In this document: piece after piece, positions 23,907-30,691 of the stretch
Numbering within the stretch: position 1 is the first letter of the stretch
Layout of the letters: each line of letters starts with the position of its first letter
DNA from: a virus
Reading direction: 5' to 3' (one strand)
DNA: 30,691 nt
Virus record (IMG/VR): IMGVR_UViG_3300037961_001128
Coordinates: 1-30,691 of that record
The notes under the pieces: generated by a model
Told to the model about the DNA's origin: nothing
Database searches by the model: none
The model's input: the letters and a program-made list of their open reading frames with translations, nothing else
Translations under genes and position numbers: made by a program

Positions 23907-23931
23907 TTATTAACAAATTACTTTATATAAA

Positions 23932-24504
23932 ATGGATAAGACAGTAAAAATCAGTGAGTTAGTTCCTAACGAAAACAATCCTAGGATAATTAAGGATAGT
24001 AAATTTAAAAAACTAGTAGATAGTATTAAAGGTTTTCCAGAAATGTTATCACTAAGGCCAATTGTAGTTGATGAAGATATGGTTATACTAGGTGGTAATA
24101 TGAGATACAAAGCATCTTTGGAGGCTGGGTTAGATAAAATACCTATCAAAATAGCTAAAGGGTTAACAGAAGAACAGAAACAAGAATTTATCATAAAAGA
24201 TAATGTAGGGTTCGGTGAGTGGGATTGGGATATATTAGCTAATGAATGGGATAATGTTGAATTGAAAGACTGGGGAATAGATGTGTGGCAACCAGAAGAA
24301 GAAGTTGATTATTCTGTTCTAGATGATATTGACTTAGATGAGGAAATAACTGAAATGAAAAAAGGTGTTAAGAATGCTATCTGTATAGAGTTTGAATCAG
24401 GAGATTATGAACAGGCGGTTGAAACGATAGCAACATATAGAAAAGCAGGGGCGTATGTAGGTGGATTAATATTGAAACAATTATTAGAAAAAAAACCTGA
24501 ATGA
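23932..24504 (+). CDS. ParB-like nuclease-domain protein
   Basis: 190 residues. ISELVPNENNPRIIKDS opens a ParB/sulfiredoxin-type domain. VVDEDMVILGGNMRYKASLE carries its GGNxR box, and IKIAKGLTEEQKQEFIIKDN closes it. Such domains bind or cut DNA, or bind CTP. In phages they are often next to terminase or base-modification genes. Here the gene overlaps the glycosyltransferase by 4 bases, and the dioxygenase follows, so a common role in DNA modification or sequence targeting is plausible. The C-terminal 60 residues (acidic, then helical) are unassigned. Confidence 0.75.
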   Translation: MDKTVKISELVPNENNPRIIKDSKFKKLVDSIKGFPEMLSLRPIVVDEDMVILGGNMRYKASLEAGLDKIPIKIAKGLTEEQKQEFIIKDNVGFGEWDWDILANEWDNVELKDWGIDVWQPEEEVDYSVLDDIDLDEEITEMKKGVKNAICIEFESGDYEQAVETIATYRKAGAYVGGLILKQLLEKKPE

Positions 24505-25181
24505 AACACAATGTATATGTAATATCAGCAGGTAGGTATGACAAACTACCATTCAACAAACAACAAAAAGAGAAATACATTTTTTGTGTTAAAGATGGTG
24601 AGAAAGAATTATATGAATCACATGGTTGTAAGAATGTATATAACACTGGAAACTTGATGGATAGTAGAAACTTTGCTCTAGAACATGCGTTCAAAGAAAA
24701 AAAGATATGTGTTCAATTAAGTGATGATATCACAAAAGTAGTTTTGAATAAGAATTTTTATGAACCAAAAAAAATAGAAGTTCATGAAGCTATAGAGGAT
24801 ATAGTTAAAAAATTTAATAAGATAGAAAATGTAGATTTATTAGGGGTTCCACCGACAGATAATTATTTTTTTGCTGGTAAGTTAGTTGCAGAAAATAAAT
24901 TCTGTATTGGTGATATGTTATTTGTAAAACCATCAGAAGTAAGATTTGATACTCAGCTTACTCTTAAAGAAGATTATGACTTTACATTACAACACATATC
25001 TAGAAAGAAAGTTTTAAGGTATCAGAAATACTTATTTTCTTTTAAACATTATTCAAACAAAGGTGGAGCGGTTGATATAAGAAACAATGAAGAAGAACAG
25101 AAAAACATAAGAATACTGAAATCTAAGTGGAGGGACAAAGTAAGATTGAACCCTAAAAGAAAAAACGAAATATTGATATGA
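24501..25181 (+). CDS. TET-associated-type (GREB1-like) glycosyltransferase
   Basis: 226 residues. NVYVISAGRYDKLPF opens a GT-A-like fold. VYNTGNLMDSRNFALEHAFK precedes the acidic LSDDI motif (Asp75, Asp76), probably binding metal and sugar nucleotide. The C-terminal part has KEDYDFTLQHI (Glu157, Asp158) and LFSFKHYSNKGGAVDIRNN, then helical KNIRILKSKW. This matches the family described as TET/JBP-associated glycosyltransferases, also related to the GREB1 C-terminus. It would add a sugar to a hydroxymethyl pyrimidine in DNA. It lies between ParB-like and TET/JBP genes with 4-base overlaps on both sides, a strong functional link. Donor sugar unknown. Confidence 0.75.
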   Translation: MKHNVYVISAGRYDKLPFNKQQKEKYIFCVKDGEKELYESHGCKNVYNTGNLMDSRNFALEHAFKEKKICVQLSDDITKVVLNKNFYEPKKIEVHEAIEDIVKKFNKIENVDLLGVPPTDNYFFAGKLVAENKFCIGDMLFVKPSEVRFDTQLTLKEDYDFTLQHISRKKVLRYQKYLFSFKHYSNKGGAVDIRNNEEEQKNIRILKSKWRDKVRLNPKRKNEILI

Positions 25182-25993
25182 AAACTATAAAACTGAAACA
25201 GGTTGAACACAATGTAAAGGTAGGTAAGAACTGTCCATACATAGAACCGAACATCACAGAATCTTGTCTTTTAGAAGTTGATGGTGAGATTATAGGGTTT
25301 TATATTGAAGATGTATCAAAACACTCTAAGAAGTTATCTAAATTACTCTCAGTTGCAAATAAAGAGTTCAGAAGTGATAGGGTTCCAAAAACATATTTAG
25401 ATAGAATGAGCACGATAACAAATGAAGCGGACAAATCAAAATCACATGTTAGAGCAGAATCAAGGGTTTTAGGTTGTAGTCAGTGGAGTACGATAATTGG
25501 TTCTATACCACCAAACGCAGTAATGAGAAGGCCATACCCAAACAAATCACAAGTTCATAAAAATAAAGAAGCTCAGTTATACATCAAAGCAATGTTAGCA
25601 ACAGCCTACGAAAGTGAAAAGATAATACAAAAACTAACACCACATATACACGAAAAACAGGTTGAGGTATTAAGTGATGTTGATAAGAAATGGAAGTTTG
25701 GAAACCTTTGGACTGGGAGTATATCTAATTTTAATATTGCAGCAAGTTTTCATAGAGATACTGGAAACATAAAAGGAGCGGTAAATGTTATACTAACAAA
25801 AAGAAATAATAGTAAAGGAGGTTGTTTAAATGTACCTGATTATAATGTCACATTTGAACAGAAAGACAATAGTATGTTAGTATATCCAGCATGGAAAAAC
25901 ATTCATGGAGTCACACCAATTAAACAAACACACGAAACAGGGTATAGAAATAGTTTAATATTCTACCCGATTAAAGCATTCAAAGGAATATAA
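25178..25993 (+). CDS. TET/JBP-family 2-oxoglutarate/Fe(II) dioxygenase
   Basis: 271 residues. The iron triad is clear: HRD gives His192 and Asp194 (NIAASFHRDTGNIKG), and NIHGVTP gives His243. Arg257 in GYRNSLIFY is placed to bind 2-oxoglutarate. Between them lies KGGCLNVPDYNVTFEQKDNS, the GGxLxxPxY phrase of the TET/JBP group. The N-terminal 100 residues are a helical extension containing SQWSTIIGSIPP. The family oxidises the methyl group of 5-methylcytosine (TET) or thymine (JBP) in DNA. With the glycosyltransferase it would make a sugar-bearing base. It overlaps the small terminase by one base, so modification is tied to packaging. Confidence 0.85.
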   Translation: MKTIKLKQVEHNVKVGKNCPYIEPNITESCLLEVDGEIIGFYIEDVSKHSKKLSKLLSVANKEFRSDRVPKTYLDRMSTITNEADKSKSHVRAESRVLGCSQWSTIIGSIPPNAVMRRPYPNKSQVHKNKEAQLYIKAMLATAYESEKIIQKLTPHIHEKQVEVLSDVDKKWKFGNLWTGSISNFNIAASFHRDTGNIKGAVNVILTKRNNSKGGCLNVPDYNVTFEQKDNSMLVYPAWKNIHGVTPIKQTHETGYRNSLIFYPIKAFKGI

Positions 25994-26346
25994 TGGACAA
26001 AAGTAGGCACATAAAAAAGGAAGCAATGATAAAAGCTCTTGAAGCTAGTTTGGGAGTAGTCACGATAGCATGTGAAAAACTAAAACTACCAAGAAGCACA
26101 TTTTACAAATGGATTAATGAAGATGAAAAGTTTGCAAAAAAAGTAAAGGACATAGAAAATATTACACTGGACTTTGCAGAAAGTCAATTACATAATCAAA
26201 TCAAAAGTGGAAACACCTCAGCAACAATATTCTATCTAAAAACAAAAGGTAAGAAACGGGGTTATGTAGAAAAATCAGAACTTGATATCACCAGTGGTGA
26301 TGAACCTATTAAAATCAATATCAATATAGAAGGAGTTGAATATTAG
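25993..26346 (+). CDS. terS: Terminase small subunit
   Basis: 117 residues. N-terminal helix-turn-helix (SLGVVTIACEKLKLPRSTFY, then KWINEDEKF) followed by LDFAESQLHNQIKSGNTSAT and IFYLKTKGKKRGYVEK, a phrase typical of small terminase proteins. It recognises the packaging start on phage DNA and hands it to the large subunit. It starts in the TAATG of the dioxygenase gene and overlaps the large subunit by 11 bases. Confidence 0.8.
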   Translation: MDKSRHIKKEAMIKALEASLGVVTIACEKLKLPRSTFYKWINEDEKFAKKVKDIENITLDFAESQLHNQIKSGNTSATIFYLKTKGKKRGYVEKSELDITSGDEPIKININIEGVEY

Positions 26347-27646
26347 TCCTAAATTTACTAGAACACAAGAACAGGCAATTAAATACCTATTTGATAACAC
26401 AACTAACGACATATTGTTTGGAGGTGCAGCGGGTGGGGGAAAATCATATATTGGTTGTAGTTGGTTAATACTATTGTGTTTGAAATATCCAGGAACAAGA
26501 TATTTGATGGGTAGGAGTAAATTAGACAACTTAAAGAAAACAACTTTAAACACATTTTTTGAAGTGTGTGGTAAGTGGGGTATAACATCAGGAAAACATT
26601 TTAATTTCAACGCTGGGAGTAATATTATAAAATTCTATAATGATAGTGAAATATTACTAAAAGATTTGTTCCATTATCCAGCTGACCCGAATTATGATTC
26701 ATTAGGTTCTTTGGAAATAACTGGGGCGTTCATAGATGAAGCTAATCAGATAACTGAAAAAGCTAAGAACATAGTAAACTCTAGGATTAGATATAAATTA
26801 GACATATACGGGTTGATTCCTAAATTATTATTGACTTGCAACCCATCAAAGAACTGGACATATACACAATACTATAGGCCATCAAAAGAGAACAAATTAG
26901 AGCCACACAAAAAATTCATACAGAGTTTAGTTGATGACAACCCTTATATCAGTAAACATTATAAAGGACAATTAGATAAACTTGATGAAATTAGTAAACA
27001 AAGATTACTATACGGAAACTGGGAATATGATGCAAACCAAGATAACCTGATAAATTACAATTCTATTATAAACCTATTCACACAAACAGGGATAGAAGGT
27101 GAAAAATACATTACATGTGATGTTGCTCGTTTTGGGAACGATAAGACAGTTATTATGTATTGGGAAGGGTTGCATATTAAAAAGATTAAAACATTCCTTA
27201 AAAGTTCCGTCACACAGATTGTGGAAGAAATTAAAGAACAACAAAGAATAGAAGGTGTGAACCTTAAGAACATTATTGTTGATGAAGATGGTGTTGGTGG
27301 AGGTGTTGTTGATGTGTTAAGGTGTCAAGGGTTTTTGAATGGTGGGAAAGTTATAAACAAAGAAAACTACCAAAACTTAAAAACTCAATGCTACTATAAA
27401 TTAGCAGACATGGTAAACAAAGGTCAAGTAGGTATAACAACACAAGACATCACACAAAGAAACGAAATAATAGAAGAACTAGAACAGGTAAGAAGTAAGG
27501 ATATGGACAAAGATGGTAAATTAAAACTTATACCAAAAGAAAATATACGCTCTATTATTGGGCGTTCCCCTGATTATTCTGATGCCATAATGATGCGTAT
27601 GTATTATGAACTGAATCCAAACTTCGGTAAGTATTTTGTTCAGTAA
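26336..27646 (+). CDS. terL: Terminase large subunit (ATPase and nuclease)
   Basis: 436 residues from TTG at 26336; no ATG or GTG suits the start. Walker A is GGAAGGGKS (residues 29-37), Walker B FIDEAN (Asp134, Glu135). LLTCNPSKNW is the coupling motif. The nuclease has acidic residues at Asp262 (CDVARFG), Asp316 (VDEDGVG) and Asp416 (PDYSDA), matching RNase H-like terminase nucleases. It pumps DNA into the capsid and cuts it. Near the C-terminus it has a short tail (YYELNPNFGKYFVQ). The family (Terminase_6C-like) suggests headful or cos packaging; I cannot tell which. Confidence 0.92.
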   Translation: MNISPKFTRTQEQAIKYLFDNTTNDILFGGAAGGGKSYIGCSWLILLCLKYPGTRYLMGRSKLDNLKKTTLNTFFEVCGKWGITSGKHFNFNAGSNIIKFYNDSEILLKDLFHYPADPNYDSLGSLEITGAFIDEANQITEKAKNIVNSRIRYKLDIYGLIPKLLLTCNPSKNWTYTQYYRPSKENKLEPHKKFIQSLVDDNPYISKHYKGQLDKLDEISKQRLLYGNWEYDANQDNLINYNSIINLFTQTGIEGEKYITCDVARFGNDKTVIMYWEGLHIKKIKTFLKSSVTQIVEEIKEQQRIEGVNLKNIIVDEDGVGGGVVDVLRCQGFLNGGKVINKENYQNLKTQCYYKLADMVNKGQVGITTQDITQRNEIIEELEQVRSKDMDKDGKLKLIPKENIRSIIGRSPDYSDAIMMRMYYELNPNFGKYFVQ

Positions 27647-27659
27647 ACGATTTTATCAT

Positions 27660-27678
27660 TATTCCCTTTCTATTGTAT
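27660..27678 (+). promoter_or_regulatory. Candidate late promoter motif, copy 3
   Basis: TATTCCCTTTCTATTGTAT, directly overlapping the ATG at 27677. Fifteen of 19 bases match copy 2. Like copy 2 it touches the start codon. Confidence 0.4.
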
Positions 27679-28453
27679 GAAACTTAAATTCTCAGTTGGA
27701 AAAGATAGTTATGATTTTGACATACCAGAATCAATCAATAATTTGACTTTGGAGCAGTTTATAAATTTACAGAAAACAATTGAGAAAACAAAAGATGAAA
27801 AAGAAGTTGATAAGGTTTTAGAAATTGTATCAACATTGTCTAAAATACCATTAAAAGCATTAAAAACAATTGACGCTGAAAGTGTAGGTGTATTGTTAAA
27901 ATATGTGAACGATTTTTTACACACAGACACGACAATTGAATTTAAGGAAAAGATTAGAGTTGAGGGAAAAAATTATGGTATGAACCCTACATTTGATGCT
28001 TTAACATTGGGGGAATTTGTTGATTTGGAAACTTATAGTAAAAACTGGACAAGCAACCTACATAGAATTTTAGCAATATTGTATAGACCGATTAAGAATA
28101 AACAGGTTGTTGAATATACACCAGATAGGGAACGAGGGGATATGTTTTTGAAGAAATTATACATTAAAGATGTGTATGGAACCTTTGTTAAATATTTAGA
28201 TTACAGAACAAAGTTGTATGAAGATTTTGAGGAATTATTCACAACTGGAGAAAAAGAACATGGGATAAATAGTTATAATGACATGGGAGAAAAGTGGGGT
28301 TGGTATAATCACATTTATTTACTAGCTAATGAAAACATACTTAATATTAATAAAATAACAAAACTACCTGTATATGAGTGTTTAACATTTATGACATATA
28401 AACAGGATTTGAACGAAAAATTAGAAAATGAGCGTAGATTCAATAAGGTATAA
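27677..28453 (+). CDS. Tail assembly chaperone-like protein (tentative)
   Basis: 258 residues. YDFDIPESINNLTLEQFINL is a recurrent start in structural operons of Bacteroidota phages, where such a protein precedes the tail genes. The C-terminal ENILNINKITKLPVYECLTF, then MTYKQDLNEKLENERRFNK is helical and charged. Position right after the terminase and the mostly helical build suit a tail assembly chaperone. No slippery sequence (programmed frameshift) was found. Moderate at best. Confidence 0.4.
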   Translation: MKLKFSVGKDSYDFDIPESINNLTLEQFINLQKTIEKTKDEKEVDKVLEIVSTLSKIPLKALKTIDAESVGVLLKYVNDFLHTDTTIEFKEKIRVEGKNYGMNPTFDALTLGEFVDLETYSKNWTSNLHRILAILYRPIKNKQVVEYTPDRERGDMFLKKLYIKDVYGTFVKYLDYRTKLYEDFEELFTTGEKEHGINSYNDMGEKWGWYNHIYLLANENILNINKITKLPVYECLTFMTYKQDLNEKLENERRFNKV

Positions 28454-28937
28454 AACATACAACAATGTAGTTGATACATTAGTTTGTTTAGGAAACCAAC
28501 ACTTACAAATCAACACAACTACAACGGGAGATATTTGGGATATTGATTTGGAAAAAAACACATTATTTCCATTACTACATATTAATCCTGTATCAGTTGG
28601 AATATCACAAGGACAACGACAATTTAACTTTCAGTTGTTTGTTATGGATTTGGTAAATGAAGATATATCTAACGAACAGGAAGTTTTCTCAGACACCTTA
28701 GAAATCATGAATGATATTATAGCATTATTAAAACATGGAGAAATCTTATATCACTATAATACAGAAAGTGGTGAAGAAGCTAGATATTTCATTAATAACG
28801 ATTTTTCATGTGAACCATTTACAGAAAGGTTTGATAACGCCGTGACTGGTTGGGTAATGGATTTGGGAATTGTGGTTGAAAACGAACTAAATACATGTAA
28901 TATACCAATAGATAATACCACAATATGTGTAAAATAA
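28428..28937 (+). CDS. Neck or tail completion protein
   Basis: 169 residues. The phrase TTTTGDIWDIDLEKNTLFPL, then FNFQLFVMDLVNEDISNEQE and ERFDNAVTGWVMDLGI is common to proteins in tail-neck regions of Bacteroidota phages. A short C-terminal CNIP phrase is also typical. It overlaps the upstream gene by 26 bases. Probably a tail terminator or head-tail joining protein, inferred from position. Confidence 0.5.
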   Translation: MSVDSIRYKTYNNVVDTLVCLGNQHLQINTTTTGDIWDIDLEKNTLFPLLHINPVSVGISQGQRQFNFQLFVMDLVNEDISNEQEVFSDTLEIMNDIIALLKHGEILYHYNTESGEEARYFINNDFSCEPFTERFDNAVTGWVMDLGIVVENELNTCNIPIDNTTICVK

Positions 28938-28993
28938 AAATAGGAAAATTAACAATACAACTAATACCACCGAAAATAACATATGGACTATAA
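28925..28993 (+). CDS. Tiny basic peptide, 22 residues
   Basis: Encodes MCKIKIGKLTIQLIPPKI and a short end. It fills the gap between two genes, overlapping 28428 by 13 bases and 28983 by 11. The repeating KxKIxKLTIxLIPPKI style is familiar from tiny phage ORFs, but coding is not proven. Confidence 0.3.
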   Translation: MCKIKIGKLTIQLIPPKITYGL

Positions 28994-29333
28994 CGATATA
29001 CTAGAAAAATTAGAGGAAATAAGTATCAATTTAGAAAGTTATACTGACTACCCACAAGCAGCAACAAACAACGCAAAAAGAGCTAGAAAGTGGAAAGAAG
29101 AAAACGGAAGTTCTTGTGGTACTCGTGTGGGGTGGACAAGAAGTGCACAATTAGCAAACAGGGAACCAATAAGTCGTGATACAATAGCTCGTATGGCTTC
29201 ATTTAAAAGGCACCAACAAAATAAAGATGTACCATACTCAGAAGGTTGTGGGGGTCTAATGTGGGACGCGTGGGGTGGAAGTAGTGGTATTAACTGGGCG
29301 ATAAGTAAATTAAAACAAATAGATAAAAAATAA
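28983..29333 (+). CDS. Conserved structural-region protein with WDAWGG motif
   Basis: 116 residues. From residue about 22 it has YPQAATNNAKRARKWKEENG, then CGTRVGWTRSAQLANREPIS and TIARMASFKRHQQNKDVPYS. The end is CGGLMWDAWGGSSGINWAIS. I know this as a highly conserved domain in phages and prophages, often attached to head or protease proteins, but with no function I can state. Stand-alone here. Overlaps the next gene by one base. Confidence 0.55.
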   Translation: MDYNDILEKLEEISINLESYTDYPQAATNNAKRARKWKEENGSSCGTRVGWTRSAQLANREPISRDTIARMASFKRHQQNKDVPYSEGCGGLMWDAWGGSSGINWAISKLKQIDKK

Positions 29334-29788
29334 TGGCAGATTTAACAACAACAATCACAGAGAGTGTAATCATTAATGGTTCTGATAGGGGCTCAACGAA
29401 TACACTTACAACAACTGGTATAAATAATACCTTAGAAAGAACACTAACAGCAGCTCATTCCAACATTACAACAATTGCAGAATTTGCTACATCAAATCAT
29501 GGTAGTGAAAGTGCTATTGATTTGAACGATGTAAGATATATTAGAGTGACTAATTTAGATGATACACAAGAATTAATTGTAGGAATCATAACAACTGGTT
29601 CAACTAATTATCAAGTTAGATTAACTCCAGGAGCTTCACACATATTATTTCATGGAGAAAATGTAGCAGTAGCTGAAGCAGATGGAGACCCTGCGATGGC
29701 GAGTATGACTAATGATATGTCCGCTATAGAAGTACAACCTGTTAGTTCAACTAATGTTCAGGTTGAATTATTTATAGCAAGTGTGTAA
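29333..29788 (+). CDS. Beta-rich virion protein, 151 residues
   Basis: Ser/Thr-rich beta protein: DLTTTITESVIINGSDRGST at the start, and VRYIRVTNLDDTQELIVGII in the middle. The YIRVTNLD phrase recurs in structural proteins of marine phages. Probably a minor tail or decoration protein. One-base TAATG overlaps tie it to genes on both sides. Confidence 0.5.
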   Translation: MADLTTTITESVIINGSDRGSTNTLTTTGINNTLERTLTAAHSNITTIAEFATSNHGSESAIDLNDVRYIRVTNLDDTQELIVGIITTGSTNYQVRLTPGASHILFHGENVAVAEADGDPAMASMTNDMSAIEVQPVSSTNVQVELFIASV

Positions 29789-30339
29789 TGTCTGTATTTG
29801 GACTTGATACAAGTAGTTTAGAGAAGTATTTAGATAGTTATGGAAGCTATTTAGTAAGACAAGCTAAAAAGATTCTTAAAAAGAGAAATAATACTGGAAA
29901 ATTACAAAAGAGTTTGACATACATAGTTGATACAACACCAAAAGGATTCAGTATTCAATTGGTTAGTGCAAAACATGGTGAGTTCGTTTCTAAAGGAGTA
30001 TCAGGAACCAAAACAAAAAGAACATACATAACAGCGGAAGGGAAAAGAAAAAGGAGCCCGTATAAATTTAAACCGACAAGTAATTTAAGAGGACTAGAAA
30101 ACGCAACTGGAACATTCAGGAAATACGCTAAGAAAAAAGGATTAAAAGGTAGGGGGAAAGATGGTAGGTTCATAACAGACAGGCAACTAGGATTTATGAT
30201 TGCTGAAAGTGTTAAGAAAAAAGGAATCAAAGCGGCAAGCTTCTACGCCAAACCATTATCAATGAGTTTTGGTATATTTAAAAAGAAACTAGGTGAAAAC
30301 TTTGTTAAGGACATAGTTAAAGAAATAAGAGAAATATGA
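29788..30339 (+). CDS. HK97 gp10-like neck protein
   Basis: 183 residues, very basic (many Lys). TGKLQKSLTYIVDTTPKGFS, then SAKHGEFVSKGVSGTKTKRT follow the layout of HK97 gp10-type head-tail joining proteins, in which a KLxxSI phrase is followed by YAxxVExGtxxx. The ARPF-type phrase is replaced by ASFYAKPLSMSFG. It likely closes the neck or tail end. It overlaps the last gene by 4 bases (ATGA). Confidence 0.6.
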   Translation: MSVFGLDTSSLEKYLDSYGSYLVRQAKKILKKRNNTGKLQKSLTYIVDTTPKGFSIQLVSAKHGEFVSKGVSGTKTKRTYITAEGKRKRSPYKFKPTSNLRGLENATGTFRKYAKKKGLKGRGKDGRFITDRQLGFMIAESVKKKGIKAASFYAKPLSMSFGIFKKKLGENFVKDIVKEIREI

Positions 30340-30691
30340 GTGTAGTAATAGAACAGAAACCGAAATATAGATTAATACCAGCAGCTAGTCAAATCATATA
30401 TACCGTATTTGATAGTTCTACAATTAATCCAGCTAACGGGAAACAGAAAATAAAATATACAGCGAAGTTATATGTTAAAAACAGAACTTCAGGATTAACA
30501 GACCCTGAAAATTTAGTAGGTGTATTTAAGGTTTCACCAAATGGTGAGGGGTATGGAATGTTTGATTTTAGTAGTATATTACAGAATTTTGTCAGTCCTG
30601 ATTATCAGGGTGGAACAGTCCATAATGTGAACAATATCAATATGAGTAGTTATAATACTCAACAATATTCTGAAACAACACCACACACAAT
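30336..30691 (+). CDS. Tail protein, N-terminal part (3' end outside window)
   Basis: 118 codons are visible before the sequence ends. MSVVIEQKPKYRLIPAASQI opens the protein; YTAKLYVKNRTSG and YGMFDFSSILQNFVSPDYQG follow. The composition and beta style match the truncated protein at 3-731, and tail genes lie on both sides. I infer that both are parts of one gene cut by the window ends. The frames do not join directly, so bases are missing between the ends (a number leaving remainder 2 on division by 3). Confidence 0.6.
   Translation, partial: MSVVIEQKPKYRLIPAASQIIYTVFDSSTINPANGKQKIKYTAKLYVKNRTSGLTDPENLVGVFKVSPNGEGYGMFDFSSILQNFVSPDYQGGTVHNVNNINMSSYNTQQYSETTPHT

Noticed and set aside
1-30691. 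Terminal repeat joining the window ends
   Set aside because: The first and last 50 bases share no overlap, and direct joining would shift the frame into a stop.
1-30691. tRNA genes or CRISPR array
   Set aside because: The gaps are short and AT-rich; no cloverleaf with a GTTCRA-type arm or regular repeat-spacer pattern was seen by eye.

Overview
This window reads as almost the whole genome of a small, AT-rich, tailed double-stranded DNA phage with siphovirus-type morphology. Every supported gene is on the + strand, packed end to end with ATGA or TAATG overlaps. The likely host is a marine member of the Bacteroidota (Flavobacteriia). Three things point there: translation starts sit behind A-rich leaders rather than GGAGG-type ribosome binding sites; two strong intergenic promoters carry the Bacteroidota TAnnTTTG -7 box; and many proteins belong to families I associate with flavophages and uncultured marine Bacteroidota phages (from memory, not searched). 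I see no integrase, tRNA, CRISPR array or insertion sequence, so a lytic lifestyle is the simplest reading.

Layout. 1-6 kb: tail proteins (the end of a tail protein, a 917-residue tail protein with a carbohydrate-binding-like module, a fibre-like protein, the tape measure). 6-9 kb: XkdF-type capsid protease, acidic scaffold, major capsid protein, probable tail tube protein, then an intrinsic terminator. 9-14 kb: small structural proteins, a LamG-type lectin, a long portal protein with an unusual C-terminal extension, a coiled-coil protein and a connector. 13.8-15.4 kb: lysis region (tiny membrane proteins, M15 peptidase) followed by a metallophosphoesterase. 15.4-21.7 kb: early and replication genes behind two near-identical promoters (OB-fold ssDNA-binding candidate, DnaA-domain-IV-like protein, replisome organiser, XRE-type protein, PP-loop/PAPS-reductase-like enzyme, NinG-like nuclease). 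21.8-24 kb: sigma-factor-like protein, zinc-finger proteins and tiny membrane peptides. 23.9-26 kb: ParB-like, TET-associated-type glycosyltransferase and TET/JBP dioxygenase. 26-30.7 kb: small and large terminase, then the first tail and neck genes.

The two ends look like two parts of one interrupted tail gene, so the molecule is probably circular or circularly permuted, with a short stretch missing between the ends.

How it works together. Early genes run from the TAnnTTTG promoters and drive replication. A phage sigma-like protein may then switch on a second motif (TATTTCCTTT followed by TAGTAT) found at four gene starts, three of them in structural modules. The most interesting block is ParB / glycosyltransferase / TET-JBP immediately upstream of the terminase. 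It predicts that the phage oxidises a pyrimidine methyl group in its DNA (5-methylcytosine or thymine) and caps it with a sugar, probably as protection against host defences, before packaging.
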